From: an uncultured Roseovarius sp.
GTDB lineage: Bacteria > Pseudomonadota > Alphaproteobacteria > Rhodobacterales > Rhodobacteraceae
DNA: 64,000 nt
Direction of reading: 5' to 3'
Assembly (NCBI GenBank): GCA_947497295.1
Contig: CANMFU010000009.1
Span: 1-64,000 of the forward strand
Shown here: positions 48,556 to 57,767 of the stretch, in pieces
Position numbering within the stretch: the first letter of the stretch is position 1
Layout of the letters: every line of letters begins with the position of its first letter
Notes under the pieces: model-generated
Database searches by the model: none
The model's input: the letters and a program-made list of their open reading frames with translations, nothing else
What the model was told of the DNA's origin: nothing
Program-made: the position numbers and the translations under genes

Positions 48556-49920
48556 ATGTCTGGATCAAATGGAAGCTGCTGTGCCGGCCCCGGCTATGCA
48601 TCGCCGCAAGACGCCATAAAGGCGCCGCGCGAAAAAGTTGTCTACACGATCTGCATCTATACCGGAACCGGCGTTGAAAAGCCGGACTATCTGGCAACCA
48701 TCGACGTTGATGAAGACAGTCCCACCTATAGTAAAGTGATCCACCGCACCGAAATGCCCGTCGTCGGCGACGAATTGCACCATATGGGCTGGAATGCCTG
48801 TTCGTCCTGCAACACCGACGGCAGCATGAAACGTAAATACCTGATCATTCCCGGCGTTCGCACCACGAATTTCCACATCGTCGATACGGCCACAGATCCG
48901 CGCAAACCGGAGCTGTACAAGACGATCGACGGTGATGAGATCAAGGCAACGACCAATTTATCCGCCCCGCATACGGTGCATTGTCTTGGCGCGGATATCA
49001 TCGTTTCGATGCTGGGGGATGCTGACGGGAACGGCCCCGGCGGTTTCCTGCATCTGGACAAGGAGTTCAACATCATCGGGCGCTGGGAAAAGGATCTTGG
49101 CGAGATGAGATACAACTATGATTTCTGGTATCAGCCACGCCACAACATGATGATCTCGACGGAATGGGCCTCGCCCAACACGTTCATGCCGGGGTTCGAT
49201 CTGGAAGATGTGGCGCGGGGCAAATACGGCCAGCACATCCACTTCTGGGACTTCAAGAACCGCAAGGTCGAACAGTCCGTTGATCTGGGGTCCGAAGGCA
49301 TGATCCCGCTGGAGGCGCGTTTTCTCCACAATCCGGACAGCACACATGGCTTTGTCGGGGCGGCGCTGGCGTCGAATATTTTTCACTATCACAAGGACAA
49401 TGGCACAGTCGAAATCAACAAGGTTATCGACGTGCCCACGGTGGATGTCGAAGGCTTTCCGGTGCCTATGCCCAGCCTGATCACGGACATCCTGATATCA
49501 ATGGATGACAGGTATCTCTACTTCTCGAACTGGCTGCATGGCGACCTGCGCCAGTATGACATTACCGATCCGGCGAATCCGAAGCTGACAGGTCAGGTCT
49601 GGATCGGGGGACTGCTGGGCAAGGCGCCCAAGGTCAATGGCAAGACCGTGGATGGCGGCCCCCAGATGATCCAGTTGTCGCTGGACGGCAAGCGCATGTA
49701 TGTCACGACGTCGCTGTTTTCGACCTGGGACAACCAGTTTTACCCGTCGATGAAGGACAATGGCGGCCTCATGGTGCTGGTCGATTGCGATAACGTGAAT
49801 GGCGGCATGACGATCCGCGAGGATTTCCTTGTGGATTTCAATGATGAGCCGCACGGGCCGTCCAGAGCCCATGAAACGCGTTATCCGGGGGGCGATTGTT
49901 CGTCCGACATCTGGATCTGA
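48556..49920 (+). CDS. mtoX: Methanethiol oxidase (SBP56 family)
   Basis: A 454-residue protein of the selenium-binding protein/SBP56 family. In methylotrophs and roseobacters the family includes MtoX, a copper-dependent enzyme turning methanethiol into formaldehyde, hydrogen sulfide and hydrogen peroxide. Typical parts are WNACSSCNTDG, HTVHCLGADIIVSMLGDADG, HIHFWDFKNRK and YFSNWLHGDLRQYDI. AGGGAGGA precedes the ATG at 48556. No obvious signal peptide is seen, though several homologues are periplasmic. Methanethiol is a product of DMSP breakdown in this group, which would give the gene a place in sulfur cycling. Confidence 0.88.
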   Translation: MSGSNGSCCAGPGYASPQDAIKAPREKVVYTICIYTGTGVEKPDYLATIDVDEDSPTYSKVIHRTEMPVVGDELHHMGWNACSSCNTDGSMKRKYLIIPGVRTTNFHIVDTATDPRKPELYKTIDGDEIKATTNLSAPHTVHCLGADIIVSMLGDADGNGPGGFLHLDKEFNIIGRWEKDLGEMRYNYDFWYQPRHNMMISTEWASPNTFMPGFDLEDVARGKYGQHIHFWDFKNRKVEQSVDLGSEGMIPLEARFLHNPDSTHGFVGAALASNIFHYHKDNGTVEINKVIDVPTVDVEGFPVPMPSLITDILISMDDRYLYFSNWLHGDLRQYDITDPANPKLTGQVWIGGLLGKAPKVNGKTVDGGPQMIQLSLDGKRMYVTTSLFSTWDNQFYPSMKDNGGLMVLVDCDNVNGGMTIREDFLVDFNDEPHGPSRAHETRYPGGDCSSDIWI

Positions 49921-49927
49921 CATAGGA

Positions 49928-49953
49928 CCCCGGCCGGGCGCCTTTGGCCGGGG
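49928..49953 (+). terminator. Hairpin between mtoX and the ferredoxin
   Basis: CCCCGGCC (49928-49935) pairs with GGCCGGGG (49946-49953), followed by GGCTTTT. It would terminate or attenuate before the ferredoxin gene 20 bp further on. Confidence 0.7.
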
Positions 49954-49972
49954 GGCTTTTCGCGGAGGTCAC

Positions 49973-50323
49973 ATGCGCAAACACACAGTCACATTCCGCA
50001 ATCGCGGCTTGTCGTTCGACGTTGGCGAGGATGAGGCGATCATCGACGTGGTCGAGGCGGCAGGATACGTTCTGCCGATCGCCTGCCGATATGGCGGGTG
50101 CATCACCTGCGCCGCCAAGATGATTTCGGGGTCTGTGCGTCAACCCAAAGGTACAGCGCTGAACAAGCGGCAAACATCCGATGGCTACGTCCTGCTATGC
50201 GTCGCGCGCCCGAATGAGGATTGCGTATTTGACGTCGGCGTCGAAAGCCACGACCGGCTTTATGTGAACCCGTTTGCCAGCCCCGCCGCGATAAGTCAGC
50301 TTGAAAGGGCGCGGAGGAAATAA
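49973..50323 (+). CDS. [2Fe-2S] plant-type ferredoxin
   Basis: A 116-residue protein starting MRKHTVTFRNRGLSFDV after GGAGG. The cluster-binding motif is CRYGGCITC with the fourth cysteine in YVLLCVARP, the plant/chloroplast type. It should pass electrons to an oxygenase or reductase. It lies 53 bp after mtoX and may serve it or another enzyme, although a terminator-like hairpin stands between them. Confidence 0.9.
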   Translation: MRKHTVTFRNRGLSFDVGEDEAIIDVVEAAGYVLPIACRYGGCITCAAKMISGSVRQPKGTALNKRQTSDGYVLLCVARPNEDCVFDVGVESHDRLYVNPFASPAAISQLERARRK

Positions 50324-50524
50324 CGATCAGCCGAAGCAGAGTCGGGCCCCGCGTCTACGCTTCGAGGTATATGGTGACGATAGACGCGGCTCAACGCTGG
50401 CTCGTTTGCGATCCTTTCGAACATCGAGAACATGATTGCCGCCGGGCCGCCGCAAGGCTGGAGCATCATAGGATCTGGCCAGAGATCGCGCGGGGTGCAG
50501 GACTGCTCGATGCCGATCGCCCTA

Positions 50525-50680
50525 TCGTGATACCCCTTGGCTGGCTGGGCGCAATACGTGCCAAGGCAGATTGAATCTGTAGTCCGAGTTGGTCTCTACC
50601 GGATCGGAAGTGTGATGCACGCGGTGCATGTCCGGAATGGTGACGAAAAGGCGAATAATATGGGCGATGATCAGCAATAG
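50525..50680 (-). pseudogene. Fragment of a sterol desaturase/fatty acid hydroxylase
   Basis: The minus-strand frame reads VTIPDMHRVHHTSDPVETNS and YRFNLPW, matching the last histidine motif (HRVHH) and end of the C-5 sterol desaturase family. No start and no upstream histidine boxes remain. The rest of the gap 50324-51153 holds no supported gene. Confidence 0.7.
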
Positions 50681-51153
50681 TTCTTCCCTGCATTCACCTA
50701 CGCGCCGTAGTGACCATTCAGTATTCTGAAACAGTCTCAAGCATCCTCCAGGTGGATGGACATGCTGACTACAACCGGCTGCTCGCGCGTTTGGGCACAA
50801 GGGGGCGTCTTGGTCTCTGTCGGGCGCATGGTCGATCGCGTTTGATGGCTAGTTCTGGTTTGGCCCCTTTGGTGAAGATATCATAAAACGCACCCTTTTC
50901 CGCTGCCCGCAAAGCTGGCGCCGTAGTCACTGCCAAGATCGGGCTGCCAACGCATTGCGTGCTCTTTTCATCGGGTACCGGTATGTTGGCATTGACTGAG
51001 CATAGTGATCGCATATGTGCAAAATACGCCATGTCCGCTGGAGAAATTATGGCATAGTCGGGCGACACGGGCGGGCGGATTATATCGCTCATCTATGCCA
51101 AGCTTTGTGCAAAGCGGTTGACTTTGGCCATCCGCACAACTCTCAGAACAAAG

Positions 51154-51891
51154 TCACGTAATCCTGGCCTCTACATATATCTCGCTTGCCAGATCGGGGA
51201 GCCGCTTGCCTAGCTCGTACAAGCCATCCATGACGTTGCGCCCCAGTTCAGCGACCAAAGGCTCCATTTGCTGGTGTGTAAATGGTTTGACGAAATGCCC
51301 ACCCGTGGCCGTGATAGACAATCCGTTACGCTCTAGCTGTGCCGTCAAATCAGGCAAATCATATACGCGAGGTTGCTGCAGGCTTGCGTTGCGCGGACTT
51401 ATCGCCTTGACGTCGTCGATCAGATTCATCGCGTGGGCAAGCTGGCGATGGATGGATTGAGCGTTGGGCACGTTGACGTGCAGAACGGTCTGAGGCCCCA
51501 TCCGCTGGCGCATGGCAGAGATCAGCCGATCCGAATCCGGAACTTCGTGCAGCAATCCTGAACATAGCATGAGATCGACCGAATCCGGTACTTGGTCTGC
51601 CACATCCTCAAAAAACCCTTGGACGACGCGTATTCCGGACAGAGGGCTAGCGCGGGCACGATCCGCAAAAACCTCGGACGGTTCGATAATCATCCAATCC
51701 GCCCAGCTTCCACCGGCATCCCAATACCCTTCGGCCTGCAGATCCGCGCCACAACCCAGTTCGACAATCGTTTGGGGGCTGTAATGTGCCAGACGTTCCA
51801 GCACAAGCTTGCGACGATAGCTTACCATTTCAGCCTCAAAGCCAAAGTCTTCCAGATATTCGGTGGTGTAGGAAGTGATGCTTTTCGTCAT
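51154..51891 (-). CDS. SAM-dependent methyltransferase
   Basis: A 245-residue class I methyltransferase. The start MTKSITSYTTEYLEDFGF follows AGAGGG. SAM-binding motif TIVELGCGADLQAEG, acidic residue in MIIEPSEVF, then VDLMLCSGLLHEV. The C-terminal half (HFVKPFTHQQMEPL) may bind the substrate. It is 29 bp from the flavoprotein gene upstream of it on the same strand, so the two form an operon. Confidence 0.85.
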   Translation of the reverse strand: MTKSITSYTTEYLEDFGFEAEMVSYRRKLVLERLAHYSPQTIVELGCGADLQAEGYWDAGGSWADWMIIEPSEVFADRARASPLSGIRVVQGFFEDVADQVPDSVDLMLCSGLLHEVPDSDRLISAMRQRMGPQTVLHVNVPNAQSIHRQLAHAMNLIDDVKAISPRNASLQQPRVYDLPDLTAQLERNGLSITATGGHFVKPFTHQQMEPLVAELGRNVMDGLYELGKRLPDLASEIYVEARIT

Positions 51892-51920
51892 TAAGCCCTC
51901 TGAGTGAAGCCGATTGAGCT

Positions 51921-53159
51921 TCAAAGGCTTGATGAGTCCAGAAGCTGTCTGATGATACGCGGGCGGTCCCGGCCTAGCAACCTGCGAAGCCGACGCTTGA
52001 ACTTTTTGACGGGGCGGTTCTGACGCGCCTCGGTATAGGGAATGATTCTGTCCCCGGACTGCTTGCCGGCAAGCGCCTTCTTGAAGAAGCCGAACTGTTC
52101 CGCGCTTACTGCTTTTGCAAACGCGTGTTGCAGTTGCGGACTACCGTTTGCCAGCAGATCCCGGATGATCCGGACATGCGTGGCAGCAAACGAACAATTG
52201 GCTCCAAGAGTAGGTAACATCGTCGTTAGCGCGTCCCCCACGGCCAGATAGTTCGCAGGCGCGTCACGACCCGCCTCCAGCAGTCCGACATTCCATGTGT
52301 TGCGCGGGTTAATGTAGATCTTGTTGGCCCCCACCGGCTTAGCATCATCAACCCATGCAGCGAGGTTCGGGCTCTGCCTGCAAAACGAAAGAAACGCCTC
52401 GCTGTCACGGGCTTCTCGGATCAGTGCCTTTTGCCCCGCATGGATTGCCAGTGAGATCGAAAACCACCCCTTTGCACCGGGATACAGCATCACGGCGGCG
52501 GCGCCAAAGTCATGTGGGCATTCGATCAGCGGGTCTGGCAACCGCTGTTCTTGCACGTTGAGGCGCCGAAAGAACTGAGTGATGTAGACAACATTGCCCG
52601 GCTGATCGATCGCACACTCATCCCTGCCCGGAAGTGCGGTCATGATGGGCGACCTTGTGCCCATCGCGTCCAGAACCAGCGTCGTGGGCGATACCGCGAT
52701 CAGTTCACCCTCGGTAAGCGAAACGGCTGTAATTCTATCGCCCTCTGTCTTGATACCGGACACGGACGCTGTGACATGACGGGTCTGAACGCGCTGCCTG
52801 AAGATCGTTTCTATAACTTCATCAAACTGCCACCGAGTGGCAAACATCCTGCGGCATCCAGCGGGGGCATTTTCGTCCAGACGGTAGGACCCGGGAGTAA
52901 ACCGGTAGCCGTGACTCGCCATTGCTGGCAGCAGCTTTGGATCAATTCGATTCAGCTCCTGCTCCAGACGCGGCAGGAAAATGTGGCTGTGAGCATGCTG
53001 GCCCACCAGACCCTCCAGCGTTTCCGCCTCCACATTTCTGCTTGTCGGCGCGATCATCGACATGACCGGCAGGACAGGATCCAGCGCTATAGCCGCCAGA
53101 TGCGCTGAATATCCATTCCCCAGAATGACAAGATCGCTGAAATCGCTCTTCGATGTCAT
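51921..53159 (-). CDS. FAD-dependent oxidoreductase, halogenase/monooxygenase-like
   Basis: A 412-residue flavoprotein starting MTSKSDFSDLVILGNGYSA, in which GNGYSA takes the place of the usual GxGxxG nucleotide-binding motif, so it is a divergent member. A second FAD region is present (NYLAVGDALTTMLPTLGANC). The overall plan is that of class A flavin monooxygenases or tryptophan-halogenase-like enzymes. The substrate is unknown. It is translated upstream of the methyltransferase; together they look like tailoring enzymes. Confidence 0.72.
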   Translation of the reverse strand: MTSKSDFSDLVILGNGYSAHLAAIALDPVLPVMSMIAPTSRNVEAETLEGLVGQHAHSHIFLPRLEQELNRIDPKLLPAMASHGYRFTPGSYRLDENAPAGCRRMFATRWQFDEVIETIFRQRVQTRHVTASVSGIKTEGDRITAVSLTEGELIAVSPTTLVLDAMGTRSPIMTALPGRDECAIDQPGNVVYITQFFRRLNVQEQRLPDPLIECPHDFGAAAVMLYPGAKGWFSISLAIHAGQKALIREARDSEAFLSFCRQSPNLAAWVDDAKPVGANKIYINPRNTWNVGLLEAGRDAPANYLAVGDALTTMLPTLGANCSFAATHVRIIRDLLANGSPQLQHAFAKAVSAEQFGFFKKALAGKQSGDRIIPYTEARQNRPVKKFKRRLRRLLGRDRPRIIRQLLDSSSL

Positions 53160-53344
53160 CGCGGCTCCACCGGTTTGGGTACTGCAAGTAACGGGGTTCT
53201 GATAGGTCAAATCCTCAAATGTGGGATCCTATTCTTCGCCGCGCTGTTTTGAAAGCTCTTCAACTATAACAAAGACGTTTCCTCTGTTGTTTTTAATGTG
53301 GCATATCGCAAGGCATCAAAACTGATGTCGAAAGCTGATCACAC

Positions 53345-54292
53345 ATGTCTCGTTTGCGGTATGCCATTGTCTTATATACCTATAATCAAGAGGGCTGTGT
53401 TCGAGATGCCGTGCGATCAATCTTGGCGCAGGATTGCGAGCCAATAGATATTTTATTCAGCGACGATTGTTCACAAGACGCCACATTCGACATTCTTAGA
53501 CAAGAATCCGCAGCATATGACGGCCCCCACCGGATACAGTTGAACCAGAATCCTCAAAATTTGGGTGTAGTTGAGCATGTTCACAGGGTTTTCGCCCTGA
53601 CTGACGCCGATGTTATGATCAACTGCGCCGGCGACGACTTGTGCCAGCCTCAGCGGGCACGCCGGACAATAGAGACCTTCGAGAGCGAGCGACCCCTCCT
53701 CGCGTGCTCTCACGCCAAGGTGGAATATGCCGACGGCTCGCCGGCCCCCAGAGTTTATGCCAAAGCTGAATTCTACCATCGGTTGGATCCGCTCAAGGCC
53801 AGCACTTCGATGCAGTTGTATCTTGGGGCCACGGCCGCATGGCACAGGGACATCTTCGCGAAATACGGGCCGATCCGATTCAGCGAGTGCTTTGAAGATC
53901 TGGTGTTCGGATTTCGTGCGGTTCTGGAAGGGCGGGTGTCAGTGATCGAAGAAGACCTGATCACCTACCGGCTCGGCCGCGGCATCACAAACTCCGAGTT
54001 GATGCGCGAAACGCGACCAGAGATGCAGGCGCGTCGGGAAAAGGAGCTTCGGCGCGATATTTCAGTACTTTCGCAGCGCCAGATCGACGCGCAGACCTAT
54101 GGGCTTGTCTCGACGGATCCCGTGATGCGGCGGATATCAAAGGCGTTAAATATTTGCGAAATACGCCTGAGCTACATTGCGTCAGGGGCCGCTTCCTTAC
54201 TCAAACCGGGCCTGCGGCATCCGGTTGACACAGTCGGCGCAATCCTGAGTGAAAACAGGCGCTGGCGCAGGGCCCAGGACAGAAAGTCATGA
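53345..54292 (+). CDS. Family-2 glycosyltransferase
   Basis: A 315-residue GT2 enzyme (MSRLRYAIVLYTYNQEGCVR; DILFSDDCSQDATFDIL; metal site CAGDDLC). The C-terminal part (YLGATAAWHRDIFAKYG) is the acceptor side. It is divergent from the flavoprotein gene across 185 bp. It may glycosylate the same product or a surface polymer. Confidence 0.88.
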   Translation: MSRLRYAIVLYTYNQEGCVRDAVRSILAQDCEPIDILFSDDCSQDATFDILRQESAAYDGPHRIQLNQNPQNLGVVEHVHRVFALTDADVMINCAGDDLCQPQRARRTIETFESERPLLACSHAKVEYADGSPAPRVYAKAEFYHRLDPLKASTSMQLYLGATAAWHRDIFAKYGPIRFSECFEDLVFGFRAVLEGRVSVIEEDLITYRLGRGITNSELMRETRPEMQARREKELRRDISVLSQRQIDAQTYGLVSTDPVMRRISKALNICEIRLSYIASGAASLLKPGLRHPVDTVGAILSENRRWRRAQDRKS

Positions 54293-54405
54293 TGCTTTGC
54301 TGCGCCCTGGCATGGTCATCGTCGCATGCTCATCGACTTGAAGTGAAACCTGAAACACATTGACCCACTTCAGATCAACGTGCTATGCTTGTTCGCTAAT
54401 CTGTG

Positions 54406-55353
54406 CTATCTCAGGTCCCACTCATACTGAGTGAACAGAATGCTTCGGGCACCAAACATCTCTTTTTGCCTCGACAAACCTATGTTCAGCGTGCTGCCGC
54501 CATCTGTTGTCGATATGCCGAAATTGAACCATCGCCGATCCGGATACACGTGCTCCAGCAAGTGAGAGACGATAAGGTCGAGCGCCGCATTACGCCGGCC
54601 GTCTTCGGTGGACGCCATATACTGCACATGGATCGTGTCGCCGCAATCGAACACGATCATCCCCGCTTGCAGCACGCGCCCCAGGCAAGCGACGTGTAGA
54701 CTGATATTGTTAGGGAAACGATCGCGCAAAAGCTCAATTTCATCCAGATTATGGGTGGGCGCAGCGTCGTGGGCGTCGGTTAAACGGGCGGTAAGGATGC
54801 TCCAAAAACCAGCAAGATTTTCACTTTTCACCACCTCTAGGCCAGCTTTGCGGGCGCGACTGACGCCTTGGCGTTTGGATTTGGAAAATTTCAGAGCGCC
54901 CCCGATTGCGATGGCCGACGATAGATCACAGCGCGTCAAGCGCGCGCCATGCTGAACAAGCGCGTATACATCCTGCTCAGCAGGATATGTGTGAAAGATA
55001 TGCGGGATAGCCTTGTAATGCAGTTTTTCAAAACCGCCCGCACAGAGCGTACGGCGCAAAGCTTTCACGGTCTCAACCATCAATTCGGCGGACATTGACG
55101 GCCCGTGGATAAACCCGCCATAGGTCAGCCCGCCGTGGGACTGCAGAACGCTTCCGACCCGGTTCGCAGGAAGTAGCGCAAGCATCCGGTCGTTTGCCTC
55201 GACTATCAGCGAATGATCCTCGAAACGATCCGCATGATAGTCCATAAATTTGCGGTCATGCAGAAACGTCCCATTGCCGGAAGCCTGCACGAAGGTGTTC
55301 CACTCTTCGGCGTCTCGGGGCGCATATCGTCGTATGCTCAGGGAGTTGCTCAT
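54406..55353 (-). CDS. FemAB/GNAT-like acyltransferase
   Basis: A 315-residue protein starting MSNSLSIRRYAPRDAEEWN. Two GNAT-like halves are visible: residues about 20-140 (ASGNGTFLHDRKFMDYH, ALLPANRVG) and the second half with LQAGMIVFDCGDTIHVQY and AALDLIVSHLLEH. This fits the Acetyltransf_6/FemAB group that transfers amino acids or acyl groups to sugars or peptides. It is convergent with the glycosyltransferase gene; a link is likely but not shown. Confidence 0.78.
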   Translation of the reverse strand: MSNSLSIRRYAPRDAEEWNTFVQASGNGTFLHDRKFMDYHADRFEDHSLIVEANDRMLALLPANRVGSVLQSHGGLTYGGFIHGPSMSAELMVETVKALRRTLCAGGFEKLHYKAIPHIFHTYPAEQDVYALVQHGARLTRCDLSSAIAIGGALKFSKSKRQGVSRARKAGLEVVKSENLAGFWSILTARLTDAHDAAPTHNLDEIELLRDRFPNNISLHVACLGRVLQAGMIVFDCGDTIHVQYMASTEDGRRNAALDLIVSHLLEHVYPDRRWFNFGISTTDGGSTLNIGLSRQKEMFGARSILFTQYEWDLR

Positions 55354-55535
55354 TTTGCCATAACGCTTCCTCAGGTTTGGCCTGATCACACGTACATATC
55401 GTTGTTTGGCGGTTCGTGATCAATGGTTCTTTTGACCCGGAAACTGGTCGCTTGTCACCGTTAACCTTATCGAGAATTTACAGGTTTCGACCAGCTTCAC
55501 ATTCTGCGCGTCTGTGCGTTTGGCTGCGAGCGCGG

Positions 55536-56177
55536 TCAGAAATGGTCGGGAAAAAAGCTTCTTGCAACGTAAATGCAGGCACTTTCGGCCTTTTGCCGGT
55601 CAAATTCTGCTGAGTGCAGATGGAAATCCGTCCACATACCTTCCAGAAGGGCGACAAAGCTGTTGGCCGCAAGCACGGCATTGGCGTTTTCGTATGCTCC
55701 CTCATCGATCAGGGTTTGGCAGATATCGATGATAGTTTCGCGAAACCCCGCATCTCTGGAATCGATGAACTGGCGATATTCCGGGTTCGATGTAACCTCG
55801 GAGCGAAATGCGAACCAGATTGCCACATCGCGCGCAGTCAGAACCTCCGGGGACAAGTCGACCTGAATGATCGCGCGCAGCCTTTCTGCTGCGGGCAACG
55901 ATTTGTCATTTGCCGCGCGTGTCCAGCGCGTATGATAGTGCTGCGACAAGTCTTCTGCGACAGCCAGCAACAGATTCTCCTTGGTTTCAAAATGCAGGTT
56001 GATCATTCCGCGTGACAGCCCGGACTCCTGCTGAATGGCGGCGATGGTTGCCCCGCGAAATCCGAACTTGAAGATCGCGTTGGCCGCAGAATCGAGCAGA
56101 TGGCGTCGATTTTTCGACTTTCCGGTCTCCCTGGCGTTCTGAACTTTTTCTGATTGCTCATCATTCGCCACTTGCAC
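55536..56177 (-). CDS. TetR-family repressor (BetI-like)
   Basis: A 213-residue regulator with an N-terminal helix-turn-helix (ATIAAIQQESGLSRGMINLHF) and a ligand-binding helical domain resembling BetI (FAFRSEVTSNPEYRQF). It is divergent from the transaminase gene with a 129-bp gap, so it probably represses that gene and itself. The ligand is likely the transaminase or transporter substrate. Confidence 0.88.
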   Translation of the reverse strand: MQVANDEQSEKVQNARETGKSKNRRHLLDSAANAIFKFGFRGATIAAIQQESGLSRGMINLHFETKENLLLAVAEDLSQHYHTRWTRAANDKSLPAAERLRAIIQVDLSPEVLTARDVAIWFAFRSEVTSNPEYRQFIDSRDAGFRETIIDICQTLIDEGAYENANAVLAANSFVALLEGMWTDFHLHSAEFDRQKAESACIYVARSFFPDHF

Positions 56178-56249
56178 AGGTATCCTTCTGTATTCGCGAC
56201 GGTTTTCCCGCAGCCTCTGTAACGCGCAGTATATGGCCTTACTCTGAAC

Positions 56250-56278
56250 TTGACAATGTATGTACGTTCGTTCATTTT
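56250..56278 (+). promoter_or_regulatory. Possible promoter/operator of the transaminase gene
   Basis: TTGACA at 56250 is followed after 17 bases by the weak -10 box CATTTT. Between them lies TGTACGTTCGTTCA, an imperfect palindrome of the kind TetR repressors bind. It is placed upstream of the start at 56307 and next to the tetR gene. Confidence 0.35.
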
Positions 56279-56306
56279 GTGATCTGTATTACAAATTCTG
56301 GGTGAA

Positions 56307-57704
56307 ATGATGACTCTCCAAAACTCCGACTTCCAGACTGTACGCAATTGGGACAACGGGAATTTCGTTCATCCTTGGGAAGGGATGGCCGATATCGGGA
56401 AGAACGAGCGCACCTTTACTGAGGGTGGCGACGGGATTTATGTTGTCACGGAAACCGGCGAGCGTCTGATAGATGGGCCTGCGGGGATGTGGTGTGTCCA
56501 GATCGGCTATGGCAATACCGAAATTGCCGAGGCAATGGCGAAGCAGGCTATGGAGATGGCGTATTTCTCGCCTTTCAACAACACGAATTCGACTGCGGCG
56601 CAGCTCGCCCACGAGATAGCGAAACGGACGCCCGGCGATCTGAATCATGTTTTCTTCACCACCGGCGGATCGACTGCCGTGGACACTGCGCTGCGCTTTG
56701 TGCAGTTCCGCAACAACGTGCTGGGCCGTCCCGAGAAGAAGATCGTGATATCGCGTCAAAAAGCATACCACGGATCGACCTATCTGGCCGCGTCCGTCTC
56801 GGGCAAAGAGCGCGACAAGGGCTGGATGGATCAGGCGTCGCATTTGACGCACTTCCTGCCCAACGTGAATCCTTATGTGCGCGCCAAAGGTCAGAGCGTG
56901 GACGATTTTCTTGAGGAGAAAGTCGCAGATCTGGAGAACGCGATCTTACAGATAGGCGCCGACAAGGTGGCCGCGTTTATCGCCGAGCCGATCCTGTGCT
57001 CGGGCGGGGTGATCGTGCCGCCAAAAGGCTATCACAAACGTTGCCTTGAGGTCTGCCGCAAGCACGACGTGCTGTATATTTCCGATGAAGTCGTCACCGG
57101 TTACGGCCGTTTGGGCCACTGGTTCGCATCCGAAGAGGTGTTTGATATCGTTCCCGATATCATCACCAGCGCCAAAGGCATGACCTCGGGCTATGTTCCG
57201 ATGGGCGCCTGCATTATTTCAGATCGGCTGATTGACAGTATTTCAGGCGATAAATCTCGGGACGCCACGTTCTCCAACGGATTTACCTACTCCGGTCATC
57301 CGGTCAGCGCTGCCGCCGCTCTAAAGAATATCGAGATCATCGAGCGCGATGGCATCCTGGAGCATGTGCGCCAAGTCGCGCCCATGTTCGAAGCACGCCT
57401 GAAATCGCTTGGCGACCTGCCGCTGGTTGGCGACACCCGCGGCCAAGGGTTGGTCGGATGTGTCGAATGTGTAGCCGATGCCACGGCAGACAACGTGCTT
57501 GATCTGGACAAGACCGTCGGTGCGATGATCGACGCTCATTGTCAGGAGGCCGGGCTGATCCTGCGTCCGATCATCAACATGTGCGTGTTTTCACCTCCGC
57601 TGATCATTTCCGAAAATCAGATAAACCAAATGTTCGACATTCTGGAAACCGGCATTCGCAAGACCACGGACGATCTGGTCCGCCAGGGCGTAAAGATAAG
57701 GTGA
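56307..57704 (+). CDS. Class III PLP-dependent aminotransferase (omega type)
   Basis: A 465-residue enzyme. The PLP lysine is in TSAKGMTSGYVPMG (about residue 290), preceded by the aspartate in ISDEVVTGYGRLG, and the cofactor phosphate loop is TTGGSTAVDTAL. It belongs to the group acting on omega-amino groups of amines, polyamines or beta-amino acids, with pyruvate as usual acceptor. The following gene encodes a peptide/amine-binding transporter protein, so uptake and catabolism of an amine under TetR control is likely. Confidence 0.9.
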   Translation: MMTLQNSDFQTVRNWDNGNFVHPWEGMADIGKNERTFTEGGDGIYVVTETGERLIDGPAGMWCVQIGYGNTEIAEAMAKQAMEMAYFSPFNNTNSTAAQLAHEIAKRTPGDLNHVFFTTGGSTAVDTALRFVQFRNNVLGRPEKKIVISRQKAYHGSTYLAASVSGKERDKGWMDQASHLTHFLPNVNPYVRAKGQSVDDFLEEKVADLENAILQIGADKVAAFIAEPILCSGGVIVPPKGYHKRCLEVCRKHDVLYISDEVVTGYGRLGHWFASEEVFDIVPDIITSAKGMTSGYVPMGACIISDRLIDSISGDKSRDATFSNGFTYSGHPVSAAAALKNIEIIERDGILEHVRQVAPMFEARLKSLGDLPLVGDTRGQGLVGCVECVADATADNVLDLDKTVGAMIDAHCQEAGLILRPIINMCVFSPPLIISENQINQMFDILETGIRKTTDDLVRQGVKIR

Positions 57705-57767
57705 CACGTGTTTATGGGGCCGCCTGTCCGGCGCCCTCTTGCGATACCTAACCAAGGAAGGAATCAG

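Noticed and set aside
50371..50574. 67-residue plus-strand ORF
   Set aside because: It overlaps the sterol desaturase fragment on the other strand, and has no ribosome binding site.
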